A stretch of DNA of 64,000 nucleotides from Pedosphaera sp. (GTDB lineage Bacteria; Verrucomicrobiota; Verrucomicrobiia; Limisphaerales; SXQI01), in NCBI GenBank assembly GCA_025359965.1, contig JANYDC010000031.1:62001-126000 (forward strand). The letters run 5' to 3'. The position numbers and the translations under genes were made by a program. Every line of letters starts with the position of its first letter. The stretch's first letter is position 1. The notes beneath the pieces were generated by a model. That model searched no databases, was not told where the DNA came from, and worked only from the letters and a program-made list of their open reading frames with translations. Positions 43,203 through 54,000 of the stretch are shown piece after piece.

Positions 43203-46200
43203 CTATTCAGCACGCATCCGATAGAACTTGGTCTTATCCAAGGTGTTGGAATCAAGGATCTCCTTGATGGTTCCATCACCTTTGACAGCCGTCGCAATCT
43301 TGACCCACGAGGCTGGATCAGCAGGCGTGGTGGTGCATTCGATGATGTATTGCTTGCCGGGGAGGGTCAGCCAGCGGATTTTGAACCCGGGCTTAAACTG
43401 ATCGGCAAGGGCCTGCTTCACTTGGAAGCGGAGCTTCGCAGGATTTGATCCACGTTGAAATTCCTCCCAATTGCTGACGCCATCGCCATCTGCGTCCTGA
43501 TCGGGCTTCGAGAGCACGTTGCTCAAGGAACCGAAGAAGTGGGAGCGCCATTCGTCGCTCAGGCGGCCGAAGTTGTTGGTGCCAGCAGTGCCAACCCAGA
43601 CGCAGCCGGGGAGCGATTCCAAATCGTACTGAACCCGGATGCTCGGGGCGCCGTCCACGTTGAGGAAGCGCACGGTGTAGCAATCACCTTGCACGGCGGT
43701 CAGCGGAACAGTGAATTCCACATACCCAATCAAGGTGCGGCCGCTCAAGCTAAGGCCGGAGTCCAGACTCCAAGCATGGCCCACTTTATTGGAAGGCAGT
43801 CCATCCACGGTGATACCATTGGGTAGACCTTCTGCCAGAATAAAACTAACTGGAGTAGTGATAGCACCGTGTGCGGACTGTACTTCAGCCAGGAATTGCA
43901 AAGCTGAAATGGTGCGACCCGGTTTGATATCCACATAGATCGGTAGTCGGGCCACGCTTCCAGCCTGGGCGTTGTTGACAGATTCAGCCTCGACGAGGGC
44001 CTGGCGGAACCATTCAACTGCGGGCGCATCGGAAACGGCTGCCGCAGTCACACGTCCGTGATTGGCCGAAGTTGGGCTGGGGGCAAGGCCGCTGCTGACG
44101 GTGTCCAGAAGACCATCGGTGCTCCAGGAGCGCATCCAGTTCTGCGGATCGATGCGGAGGGAGCGGAACAAAGTAACCTGCCAGTCGAGCAGACGAATCT
44201 GACCGTCGCCGCCAACAAATCCATCTTCATCAGCCGGGAAGCTATCCATGGCGTTGAACGCATCCGAGTACGTAAACGGACTATGGATTTTGAGGGAGGC
44301 ATAAAACGCATTGTTCACGTCGGCATTGTCCAGATTGCCATCACCGAAATCACCAGCGTTGTACCAGACTCCAGGGGAGGAATCACCCACCAGATAGGGT
44401 ATGTTGGCAACGGTGATGGTCTGATCAGGAGCGGGCACCAATTTAAGGATTGCTTGTGAGGCGTTGGTGGTACCGGAGGGTTCGAGGATTCGAATCGCGT
44501 AAACATCACCTGGTTTGGCTGTTTTTGGGATCTCCACTGCAAGCAGGTTGACGGTCGCGTAATCCTTGAGCAACAAGTGGGCACCGGTGCCGATGAACGA
44601 CATGGCGATCTCGTTGGTCCGGATGGGGGTCGTCGTCTGGTTTCTGAACCATTCATTGGTGGAAGTCACATCCGACTGGCTGCCTGTTATCACCACGAAA
44701 TCGTTGGTGCCGAAATCCAGACTGCTAAACGATGTTACGCTGTCCAAGTTGGGTGCGGTCCCGGTTGGCCACACTTGCACTCGATATTGCAGGCTGCGCA
44801 ATTGATCGGTGGGCTTGAGGCCAACCACGACGGGAACAACAATCTTGGAGCCGACGCCGCCTTTGGCCGCGCGGGCTATTCCGATGGTGCTGTTGGTGGC
44901 CAGTGAACCCGAAGTAAGAAGGCTCGGCAGAACCCTGTCTGCAAATGCGCGGGAACGCACCGCACGGAGGTCCGGCGAAGAGGCACTCACCCCATTGAGT
45001 GGGATGGGTCCGGTGTACAAAGGGCTGCTCTCGGTTGGGTCGCTGCCGTCGAGTGTGTAGTAAATTTTGGAGGTCGTGCTGAAAGCAGACCCGTTGGTGC
45101 GCGACACAGTGAGGGTAAGAGAAGTGCCATCCTGGAAGAATCCGCGCGGGGGGTTCATGACTGGCGCGTCGGCTTGAATAAAGACATCCTGCGAGGCGAT
45201 TGTGCTGTCCTCAAACACGTTCAAGTCGGAGTCATTGACTCGTGCGGCAGCTTTAATAGTTGCGTTCGTGTCCAAGCGGATCAAACCCGAGGTGAAGGTC
45301 TGCTTTGTCGTGCTGACCAGCGGCGAGGTTCCATCCAGAGTAAAGTAGACCACTGTATTAGGATTTACTGTCGCTGTTGTAAGTTCGGCATACATCACAT
45401 TGATGTTGGTGGAGCCGGATGCAGGTGTGCGTGCCGCGTCGGAATAAAGCTGGATGACGGGTGTTGCCGCCTTCAGGATGATGGCGGTGGAGGCAGTGTC
45501 GCTGTTAATAAACCCGCTACGAACCGCAGAAACTGCAAGCAGGCCAGTGCGGTTGAGAGTTATTGTAGCGCTTTTGCCAACCGCGGCGACACTAAGGATA
45601 TTGGTGTGTTGCGGATCCGAGGCATAATAAAAAGTTGCATCGGATGTTGCGGTGGTAAAGACGACCTGCACCGCGTTGTCCGATGGATTGCTCGAAACAG
45701 CAATGGTTGGAGTAGCCACTTTGAGGTCAAATTTTGCCGAGACCACCTTGCTGCTCACATAACCGTCACCAGCAGGCCGGTAAGCGATGACCTTGAAAAC
45801 ACCGTTGGTACCAATTACAGTTTCAATTCCATTTCCGATCGGCAACCCAAACTCTTCTGTTGGATTAACAGCTGAGTCCTCGCTGACAATAACGTACCGC
45901 AACAACGCGCCCACCGTACCGGTATTCACTTTGACGACAATCGAATTATTGGTCGAAGCGCTGGCAGGTGTGATCACTGGATCTGCGACTGTGAAGCTGA
46001 AATCGTTGGTAATTACAGGGCTGGGCGTATAACCCGCACGAAAGGCACGGAGCTGGATCTTGCCCGCAGGCAGGGAATGACGAGTGCTCCAGACGGGGCT
46101 GGACTCGGTCGGATTCTCACCATTGTTGCTGTAGTGGATGACCGCATTTGTGGTCACCGTGAATGCCGTTATTTCCACATCATTGGTGAAACTGCCGCCG

Positions 46201-47666
46201 GTGGGCGACATCGCGATGGGATCGACAAAGAAATCAAAGCGGTTGCTGACGATTCCAGATGCGTCGTAACCATCCTTAAAACCACGCACAATAAGTGTCG
46301 TGTTGCTGCTTAGAGTCCGGTCGCTCCACACTGATCCGGAAACAATCGGCTCTGCGCTGTTGTTGACACTCGCAGTGAACCGGATGCTGGCATCCGCTGT
46401 CAGAGTCGAGATGACAACGTCCACATCATTGCTGAACTTTCCGCCCTGAGGTGTGAACGCGATCGGGTTAACTCCGAATGTGTAGTTGTTGCTGACAATC
46501 AAGCTGGCCGAAAAATCAGGATTATAAGCACGAATCTTCAGCGGCAGAGGCCCACCTGTCACAGCGAGGCCGGATACGCCGGAAGGAAACAAAGCAGAGG
46601 TTGGGATGGGGTCGGAGCCATCGGTCGTGTACCGGAATACCGAACCGGGTGTGGTCACAGGCACGGGCTGTTTAGCCAGAACATTGACCGTGTTGGTGGA
46701 AATAATAGTGCCAGGAGTAACGATGGGAGCTTGAGCAACACCGCGTGTAAATTTACGCAGCGAATTGTTCTTTAAGTCCGCGATCAAGATATCGCCGTTG
46801 TTATCAACAGCCAGACCCACAGGCTCGCTCAGGCGAGCGACCGTAGGAGCCCCTTCAACATTGCCCGAGGTTCCCAATTCGCCAACCAAAACTGTCTTGG
46901 CCGATCCTTTGGAACCCAGCACATAACGAATCACGGAATTGGCGGTATCGCTAACAAGCAAGCCGGTCTTGCCGCCAACCCAAAGCAAACCGCGCGGCCC
47001 ATCAAAACCGATAATTGTGGTCGTCAGGCTGTCGGCATTCGCCAGATCAAATTCTTTTACCGAATTGTGGCCGCTGTCCGCGACGAAAAGACGACTGCCA
47101 TCCAACGCGACTGCGGCGGGACGCAAAAAGCTTTCAGAAGCGGCCACCGTGGTCACTGAGGCAGCTGCATTGTTTTCGATTCGGCGAACCAGATTGTTCT
47201 GAAGGTCAGCGACGTAGATGGAACCGTCGGGCCCGGCAGCGAGGCCGGCCGGTGAGAAGAAGCGGGCGTTTAGTCCGCTAGTATTGTTTTGGGCGCCATG
47301 AACATGATCCGCCCCGGCCAGAATATCTGTCTTTCCGTCAGACAATCGGTAATAGCGGATGGTGTGGGCTTCGGTGTCGGCAAACACGAGCACACGGCCC
47401 AACCCGGCCCGGTCGGCAATGGCGATACCCTCCGGTGTGACGGCCAACACGAGAGCTGTGGTCTCACCGGTGACGGGATCATAACGCACGACGCGTGAGT
47501 TTGATCCATCGCTAATGTAATAATCCCCAGTGGCGCTATCGACGGCTACGCCAAACGGCTCAAAAAGCGCATCGGTGGGGACGGTGGAAACGACCTGTGA
47601 GAGCGCAACACCGCAGAGCGCTGCAAATCCCAGCAGGGTGGAGAGAAGTTTGCGTGTAGTTAGCAT
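43203..47666 (-). CDS. Giant secreted NHL/cohesin-dockerin-like protein with chitobiase-C repeat array (paralog 3)
   Basis: This 1487-residue protein has a signal peptide (about 1-24), an NHL propeller (about 25-300) and seven consecutive chitobiase/beta-hexosaminidase C-terminal-like repeats of 80-90 residues (about 308-925), recognisable by YTTDGSDP, YSNNGENPTESSP and YYTLDGSDPTESSP. A cohesin-like domain (GSKIVVPVVVGLKPTDQLRS), a dockerin-like pair of loops (YNAGDFGDGNLDNADVNNAF and GGDGQIRLLDWQVTLFRSL), a second cohesin-like domain, the DADGDGVSNWEEF calcium loop and a C-terminal strand ending FYRMRAE follow. It is 8 nt from its upstream and 45 nt from its downstream paralog start, so all four are probably co-transcribed. 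Confidence 0.86.
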   Translation of the reverse strand: MLTTRKLLSTLLGFAALCGVALSQVVSTVPTDALFEPFGVAVDSATGDYYISDGSNSRVVRYDPVTGETTALVLAVTPEGIAIADRAGLGRVLVFADTEAHTIRYYRLSDGKTDILAGADHVHGAQNNTSGLNARFFSPAGLAAGPDGSIYVADLQNNLVRRIENNAAASVTTVAASESFLRPAAVALDGSRLFVADSGHNSVKEFDLANADSLTTTIIGFDGPRGLLWVGGKTGLLVSDTANSVIRYVLGSKGSAKTVLVGELGTSGNVEGAPTVARLSEPVGLAVDNNGDILIADLKNNSLRKFTRGVAQAPIVTPGTIISTNTVNVLAKQPVPVTTPGSVFRYTTDGSDPIPTSALFPSGVSGLAVTGGPLPLKIRAYNPDFSASLIVSNNYTFGVNPIAFTPQGGKFSNDVDVVISTLTADASIRFTASVNNSAEPIVSGSVWSDRTLSSNTTLIVRGFKDGYDASGIVSNRFDFFVDPIAMSPTGGSFTNDVEITAFTVTTNAVIHYSNNGENPTESSPVWSTRHSLPAGKIQLRAFRAGYTPSPVITNDFSFTVADPVITPASASTNNSIVVKVNTGTVGALLRYVIVSEDSAVNPTEEFGLPIGNGIETVIGTNGVFKVIAYRPAGDGYVSSKVVSAKFDLKVATPTIAVSSNPSDNAVQVVFTTATSDATFYYASDPQHTNILSVAAVGKSATITLNRTGLLAVSAVRSGFINSDTASTAIILKAATPVIQLYSDAARTPASGSTNINVMYAELTTATVNPNTVVYFTLDGTSPLVSTTKQTFTSGLIRLDTNATIKAAARVNDSDLNVFEDSTIASQDVFIQADAPVMNPPRGFFQDGTSLTLTVSRTNGSAFSTTSKIYYTLDGSDPTESSPLYTGPIPLNGVSASSPDLRAVRSRAFADRVLPSLLTSGSLATNSTIGIARAAKGGVGSKIVVPVVVGLKPTDQLRSLQYRVQVWPTGTAPNLDSVTSFSSLDFGTNDFVVITGSQSDVTSTNEWFRNQTTTPIRTNEIAMSFIGTGAHLLLKDYATVNLLAVEIPKTAKPGDVYAIRILEPSGTTNASQAILKLVPAPDQTITVANIPYLVGDSSPGVWYNAGDFGDGNLDNADVNNAFYASLKIHSPFTYSDAFNAMDSFPADEDGFVGGDGQIRLLDWQVTLFRSLRIDPQNWMRSWSTDGLLDTVSSGLAPSPTSANHGRVTAAAVSDAPAVEWFRQALVEAESVNNAQAGSVARLPIYVDIKPGRTISALQFLAEVQSAHGAITTPVSFILAEGLPNGITVDGLPSNKVGHAWSLDSGLSLSGRTLIGYVEFTVPLTAVQGDCYTVRFLNVDGAPSIRVQYDLESLPGCVWVGTAGTNNFGRLSDEWRSHFFGSLSNVLSKPDQDADGDGVSNWEEFQRGSNPAKLRFQVKQALADQFKPGFKIRWLTLPGKQYIIECTTTPADPASWVKIATAVKGDGTIKEILDSNTLDKTKFYRMRAE

Positions 47667-47674
47667 GATATCGA

Positions 47675-50600
47675 TCAGTTCTGAGGTATTGCGGACATTC
47701 TGAAAAATTGAGCATTATTACCAACTGGAGACTGACGAAGCAGTGTCATCCAGTCGTTGCCGCCCAAGAGAGGGGTGGATACCTCAAGCCAGGGGCCCGC
47801 TGGGCTTGAGGAAGATTGTAAGGAATACTTGACCGTTTTGTGGCCAAACCATTTGACCTGAGAGAATCCGTCCGCCCCACTGGTCACTTCCAATTTTAAA
47901 TCACTCTTGGTGGGATCGGTGCCGGCCAAGTATTCCGTGTAGTTCGAAGCCCCGTCGCCATCATCATCGGATGAAGGCAGGATTGAATCGGCCAGGAGTG
48001 GACCAAAAAAGTATTCACGCCATTCAGGGGGAAGTGGGTTATCAGGCTGAAGGGCCGCCGAACTCACCCAGACGTTTGCGGACAGAGTTTCCCAATCGAT
48101 CGATGTCCTAATATCCGGCGCGCCATCCGCGTGGTCGATCCTAACCGAATAGGCTGTGCCCGATGTCGCACCGGCAGGAACCTTAAAGTACAGATTGCCA
48201 AGCAGCGTGGTTCCAGACAATGCGGGAGTAAAAGCCCCTAGATTCCAAGACACAAACAGGGAGGCGGGTTCCTGACTGCCCGATCGGTCGGCAGGCGGTA
48301 TAGATTCTCCAGGTGCGAAGTTGAGACTATCGATGGCGGGCGAGCCGGCAGGCGCAACCACTCGCGCCACAAACTGAAGACCGGATACGGTGGTCCCCGG
48401 CTGAAGGACGACATAGACAGGCACCAACATGGTGATTGACTGGGGAATCCCGGTCACCGTGTGAGCCTCAACTCGGGCGGGACGAGCCCATGAGCGGGGA
48501 TAACTCGATGATTTGGCTGAAACTTTACCGCTGTGGCTGCTGAGAGTTGCTCCTGGAAGCTGGCCCAGAGGCGTCGCCATGAGATCTCCATGTGAGTCCC
48601 GACGACGCGTCCAATTGCCGGGGTCAATCCTCAAAGAACGCAAAAGAAGCAGTTGAAAATCGAGATAACGCAATTGGCCATCACCGCCGGGACGCTCCAC
48701 GGAATCAACCGGAAAGGCGTCCATGGCATCGAAAGCGTCAGTGCCCGCATAAGGGGTGCGGTAACCCAGCGTGGCCAGGAACACCCCGTTGACATCATCG
48801 TTCTTAAGATCGTGATCGCCGAACTCGCCGCTGTTGTACCAAAAGGCATGGGCGGAATCACCGACCAGATAGGACAGATTGGTATCAATGGTGATGTGGC
48901 GGATAGGGAAATTGGTCATGGCGACATCCGTGTTGACGCCGTCGGAAGTGGCGGATGCCTGCAACACTGAGATCGAATATTGCTCATTGTTGGTGGCATT
49001 GCCAGGCAGGCGCACCGAAAGCATGGTGACAACCGAAGTGGACGTAACTGCGGGACTGCCCGGGCCGGATGAAAGGTAGGCCAAACCCAAACCGTTGGTG
49101 GTGCCAATGCTGTACGAAACACCCTGCTGATCGTTAAAGCCTGCCGGGTTGACGAGAATGAATGAATCGCTGCGCACCGGGAAGGTTCCCAACGAAGGAG
49201 TTGGGCGGTTTGTCTGAGAGATGACTTCCACGCGAAATTGGACCGAACGGAGCGCATTGCTCGGAGCGGGTTGAAGTTCAATCGGCAAGACAATCAGCGA
49301 GCCGGGTGCCCCCTTGAAATCGCGAGTGAAGCCAACGCTGTTAATCTTTGCGTCAGTAACTTTAAAATCGTGCGTGGTGACCGCGCTGGGCAGGTATCCA
49401 ACACGAAAAGCGCGAACTTTGATGGAAACGTCAGAGCCTAAAAAAACATTAAGAGGCGTGTTTGCTTTAAACAAGTGGCTCACCGCGTTGGTCGGACTGG
49501 GGTCGGGAATGTCTTGAGTTGGGCCAACCGTATACCAGAGTTCGGCATCACGGGTATCGGTGCTCAGGCCAAATTGCACGGGGTTGGAACCATTTACTAC
49601 TGGATTGGCGCAGCGAAAATCAAAGATGGCGGTTGCCACTCCACTGGCCCGTCGATTGATTTGGGTGCTGATGGCTTTGATAACGATATGACCGGAGCGT
49701 CCAGGAATCACAGCGAGTAGATTGATAGGAAAACCAGGCTGACACTCAAGGTAGGCAGGCGGGGTCAGAGATGCGGTCGTAGGATCGGCTAGATCCTCCG
49801 TGTCCGACACATTCGAATAGGTAAAATAGGTGCTAGATCCCAACTCGGTGCGGATGGCGATCACAGGATCATTGTTGAAAGTGCCGGTCTGAAGAGGGCT
49901 TAGGGTTGCCCCGCATCCGTTTAAGGGGAAATCAACCGTGCCGAAAATCGGAAGCTGAACCTGCTTTTGATTTGAGGCTGGAGGCAGAAAACCTTTTAGG
50001 GCGTTGTCCTTGCGATCAGACACCACCAAAACATCATCGAGATCGTAGGCCATGGCCACAGGGGAAATCAAAGCCACCCCGGCGCCGGCAATGGGAATGG
50101 TGGACACCATGGGGGATGCCGTGTCGGCATCCGTGATTCGGCGGATCAGTCCGTTGCCCGCATCGGCGACCAGCAGTTCGCCCGATGACTTGTAAAGCAA
50201 ACCACGGGGATTGTTAAAAAGAGCGCTCGTGGCATTGTCACTGTCCTTATAGCCGGAGAGGAAAGTTGAATTGCCACCGGCCAGCAATGTCCTTAAATAG
50301 CCATTCGTGGAGGGAGTCAGCCGATAAATTGAATGAGTGGCTGCGTCCGCCACAAAAAGAGTTCCAGCAGGCCCAACCGCCACTGCTGATGGGCGGTTGA
50401 AACCGACACTTAACGTGGTCAACGCCTTGGTGGCCAAGCTGAGCTTCCGAATGGCCCCGTTGAGGGAATCGGCAATATAGATATCATCGCCGTCCACCGC
50501 TAGTCCGGATGGAGCGTGAAGCTGTCCATTCACGCCATTGGCAGCGTCCTTAAAACCGAAATTATCGGGTTCCTCTCCGATCTCATGTGAGGCAAAGGCC

Positions 50601-51034
50601 AGACCCAGATTTCCGGCCACCGTTAAAACTACTCCGTTTGTATCAATGGTCCGGATCAAATTGTTTGCCGTATCCGCAACCACAAGAAGGCCGCGGCTCA
50701 TAACCAAACCCTGTGGGCCGTAAAAGCGCGCCAGCGTGCCGGTGTTATCCACCGCACCCTTGTTGTCAGAACCGCTCCGACCGGCGAATTCCTCAACGAG
50801 ACCAGATGCCTGGTTGTAACGGACGATCCGGTTGTTGGCGCTGTCGGCGACAAAGATTCGATTATTCTCGGTGACGACCAGGCCGTAAGGCTCAAAGAGG
50901 TTGGTGGTCAAGACCAAGGTCAACACTTCGGCGTGTGCGGAAGCTGTCAAAACGAGAGCCAGACCGAAGGCCAGAACGGCGGCTCGTCCCCGGCTAAAAG
51001 CGTGGACCAGAATGGATGTGCGCTCGGTGTTCAT
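47675..51034 (-). CDS. Giant secreted NHL/cohesin-dockerin-like protein (paralog 2)
   Basis: This 1119-residue protein has a signal peptide (about 12-36), an NHL propeller (about 37-355; VTENNRIFVADSANNRIVRY is one blade), two divergent chitobiase-C-like domains (about 360-560), a cohesin-like domain (GSLIVLPIELQPAPSNALRS), dockerin-like loops (YNSGEFGDHDLKNDDVNGVF and GGDGQLRYLDFQLLLLRSL), a second cohesin-like domain, the DDDGDGASNYTEY loop and a C-terminus ending FFRMSAIPQN. It begins 3 nt after the stop of paralog 1. The order of parts is the same as in the other three paralogs. Confidence 0.85.
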   Translation of the reverse strand: MNTERTSILVHAFSRGRAAVLAFGLALVLTASAHAEVLTLVLTTNLFEPYGLVVTENNRIFVADSANNRIVRYNQASGLVEEFAGRSGSDNKGAVDNTGTLARFYGPQGLVMSRGLLVVADTANNLIRTIDTNGVVLTVAGNLGLAFASHEIGEEPDNFGFKDAANGVNGQLHAPSGLAVDGDDIYIADSLNGAIRKLSLATKALTTLSVGFNRPSAVAVGPAGTLFVADAATHSIYRLTPSTNGYLRTLLAGGNSTFLSGYKDSDNATSALFNNPRGLLYKSSGELLVADAGNGLIRRITDADTASPMVSTIPIAGAGVALISPVAMAYDLDDVLVVSDRKDNALKGFLPPASNQKQVQLPIFGTVDFPLNGCGATLSPLQTGTFNNDPVIAIRTELGSSTYFTYSNVSDTEDLADPTTASLTPPAYLECQPGFPINLLAVIPGRSGHIVIKAISTQINRRASGVATAIFDFRCANPVVNGSNPVQFGLSTDTRDAELWYTVGPTQDIPDPSPTNAVSHLFKANTPLNVFLGSDVSIKVRAFRVGYLPSAVTTHDFKVTDAKINSVGFTRDFKGAPGSLIVLPIELQPAPSNALRSVQFRVEVISQTNRPTPSLGTFPVRSDSFILVNPAGFNDQQGVSYSIGTTNGLGLAYLSSGPGSPAVTSTSVVTMLSVRLPGNATNNEQYSISVLQASATSDGVNTDVAMTNFPIRHITIDTNLSYLVGDSAHAFWYNSGEFGDHDLKNDDVNGVFLATLGYRTPYAGTDAFDAMDAFPVDSVERPGGDGQLRYLDFQLLLLRSLRIDPGNWTRRRDSHGDLMATPLGQLPGATLSSHSGKVSAKSSSYPRSWARPARVEAHTVTGIPQSITMLVPVYVVLQPGTTVSGLQFVARVVAPAGSPAIDSLNFAPGESIPPADRSGSQEPASLFVSWNLGAFTPALSGTTLLGNLYFKVPAGATSGTAYSVRIDHADGAPDIRTSIDWETLSANVWVSSAALQPDNPLPPEWREYFFGPLLADSILPSSDDDGDGASNYTEYLAGTDPTKSDLKLEVTSGADGFSQVKWFGHKTVKYSLQSSSSPAGPWLEVSTPLLGGNDWMTLLRQSPVGNNAQFFRMSAIPQN

Positions 51035-51037
51035 CGG

Positions 51038-54000
51038 TCAGCGAATTTTAAAACGGTAGTACTGATTGCCCCCGGTGGCCGAGGTGTCGTTGTAGATCAG
51101 CATTTGATCCTGGCCGATCTGCGATGATCCCACTTGCTGCCAGGCTTCGAGATCCTGACTGCGTTCGATCGTGTAGATGGAATTTGCCCGGCCGAACCAG
51201 CGAATCCGGGCGCCTGACTCAGAGACCGCAACCCGCCAATCGGAGGAAACAGGGTCCATTGAGCCAGCGAATTCCTCGAAGTTACTAAAGCCATCATGAT
51301 CAGGGTCAGCGCCAGCCTGAGCATCCTCATCAGTGAGACTTCCAAAATGGTACATCTTCCATTCATCGGGCAGAGGATCGGCCGGAAGCAGGGGGCCCCC
51401 ACCAATCCACACGTCGCTGCGAAAGCTTTCGAAGTCGTACATCGTCACCAAGTCGTCGGAGGCCCCATCCGCCTTTTCGAAGTGAATCTGGTACCGTCCG
51501 CCGGACAAAGCCGAGGCAGGCACACGGAAAACGAGATAACCGAGAATCACATTGCCATGAAGGGGTGCGAACAATGCCCCCACATTCCACGAGCAAAAGA
51601 TCGCGTTGTTGATGGTGCCAAAGCCGGGAATACTATTGCCACTGGGGGAGGCTGCCGGCAAACCCGATGACGCCCTGAAGTTGACCAGGCTGACCGTCGG
51701 CTCACCCTGATCTCCGGTCACATAAGCAATAAACTGCAATCCCGCCAGGGATGCGCCGTCCTTGATCCGGAGGCGGACAGGCACTTCTATCAACTGATCA
51801 GGTTGGACATGACTAAAGGCGTCGGCGCTGATTTGAATACTGCGATGATAACCGGATGGACTTGCCTTGGCTGTGACCTCGGACACCGAATCCAAGGGCT
51901 GGCTGTCAGTGCCAATGTAGGGCTTGAGTACGCCATCTTTGGTCCATGTGCGCTTCCACAGTTTGGTGTTGAAACCAAGCGAACGGCGCAACAGAATCTG
52001 CCAGTCCAGAAAACGTATTTCCCCGTCGCCGCCGACCCCGGAGGCGCTGTCCTCAGGGACAACATCCATGGCGTTGAACGCGTCGGAGGATGCATAGGGA
52101 ACCTTGAAACCGAGCGAGGCGTAAAACGCATTGTTAACGTCGGCATTGTTGGGAAGATCACTGAGACCAGAGCCGAAATCCCCAGCATTATACCATCCGC
52201 CCGGGGCGGTATCACCCACCAGATAACCCTTGTTGACCACGGTGATCAGCCGATCCGGCATGGGCTGCAAAGGCACAGCGGTCTGGCCATCGCTGGTTCC
52301 ACTGGCCTGCGAGATATGGACGAGGTATTGGGATCCCACACTTGATTTTTGGCCGAGTGAATCTGCCTGCGAAGGGATGGGGATCGAAAGAACCGCGACC
52401 GCTCCAAAAGGGCTGACCCTGAACACTTGGTTAGTGCCGATGTACACCACGGCAAGACGGCTGGTGCCACCCGAATTCGAGAGGAAAGTCAGCGGAGTAT
52501 TGGTGCTCGCCAAGGCCATCGACACAAAGTCGTTACTGGACATGGTAAGAGCCTTGGGTTGGAGGGGAGGCTCAATGCGTGCGGCACTTCCCACCTTGGA
52601 AATCTCGACCACCATCTGAAGGGATCGCATCACGGCGTTACTGCGCAGGTTCACTACCACCGGGAGAATGAGCGTCGATCCCAGGCCGGCGGTAAAATTA
52701 GTGCCGTTCAGGCTTGGAGCAATTCCCACTTCGCCCTGGATCGGAGTGGTATCAAACGTGGAGGCCACGCCGCGCGCCACCAGGCTAAGATTGGTTTCCG
52801 ATTGGAACCGCACGCGGAGACTTGTCAGATCCAACGAAGACAAATTCCATTCGACAATCCTCTTGCCCCCGATGCTTGGGACCACTGGGCTGTTAGTGGT
52901 GGGGTCAGTGCCGTCGGTGGTGAAATACACCGTGGTGTCGGGGCCGAAACCGGTGGAAGAAATCGGGCTGGAAACCTCCACCTTAACACCCATGGGATAA
53001 TAGCCGGAATTGGGCGTCAATACCGGCGCTTGCAGCACAACGTTGGTACCTGATCCATTGGTGTTTCCACTGCCGTTCGTATTCCCGCCAGCACCGCCGC
53101 CGCCGCCGCAGAAGGCCGGATAAGTGAACCCGGTCCCCGCACGAATCAAGTGATAATAAACTTCGCTCCCATAAACTGTTCCATCCTCACCAACCGTGAG
53201 GCCCACGGGATCGCGTGACTCTGCGTACTGCACCGAACCATCAGCCCAGCCAGGAAAAAGATTTGCCCCGGGAAAATCCTCCCAAAGACTCGGATCCACT
53301 CCATAGAAAGTATCAAGCGTGCCGTCGCAACCCAGTACTCGGACGCGATGGTTGCCTCGGTCAGCGATTACCAGGCTATTGTGAAGCCCAACCGCAATGT
53401 TCCAAGGTTGGTTGAGCAGCCCGTAACCGGGAAGGCCATTGCCGAAACCGGGCATGTTCAAGGTTCCGCCAAAAAGAATGGGAGCATCACCAGGCGTGTT
53501 AAAAATCCAGATCACATGATTACCGGCATCGCTGACGGCCAACTTGCCCTCATCCATCACGGCGACCCCGCGAAATTGAGCCAAGCCATCGACAAATTGG
53601 TAGGTAGCCACTAACGCGCCGGCTGAGGAATATTTAGTGACGATTCCGTTCAATTCCGCCACATACAAACTCGTCCCCTGCCCTATGGTAAGGGCCGTTG
53701 GCACACTCACAGTGGTGGCAACTTTCGTCATAAAGTTGCCAAATCGATCGTACTTTTGGATGTCGTGCGTGATTTCGTTGGCAACGTAAATCACGCCGTT
53801 GGTGTCGACCGTGACAGCCACCGGCTTCTGCAAATGGTTTGCCTTGTTGAGCTGTGGGATGAACGTGGTGACAAATTGATCGGAAGCCCTGATGGATCGA
53901 ATCATGTTGTTGGCTGAATCCGCCACAAGGATGTTCTTATCCTTGGTCAGGGCCAAACCCATGGGGCCATCGAATTGAGCGGTGACGTTGCCGAAGCCAT

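Noticed and set aside
45174..45875. A 233-codon plus-strand open frame with many cysteines inside paralog 3
   Set aside because: It is antisense to well-defined chitobiase-C-like repeats and has a composition typical of a shadow frame.
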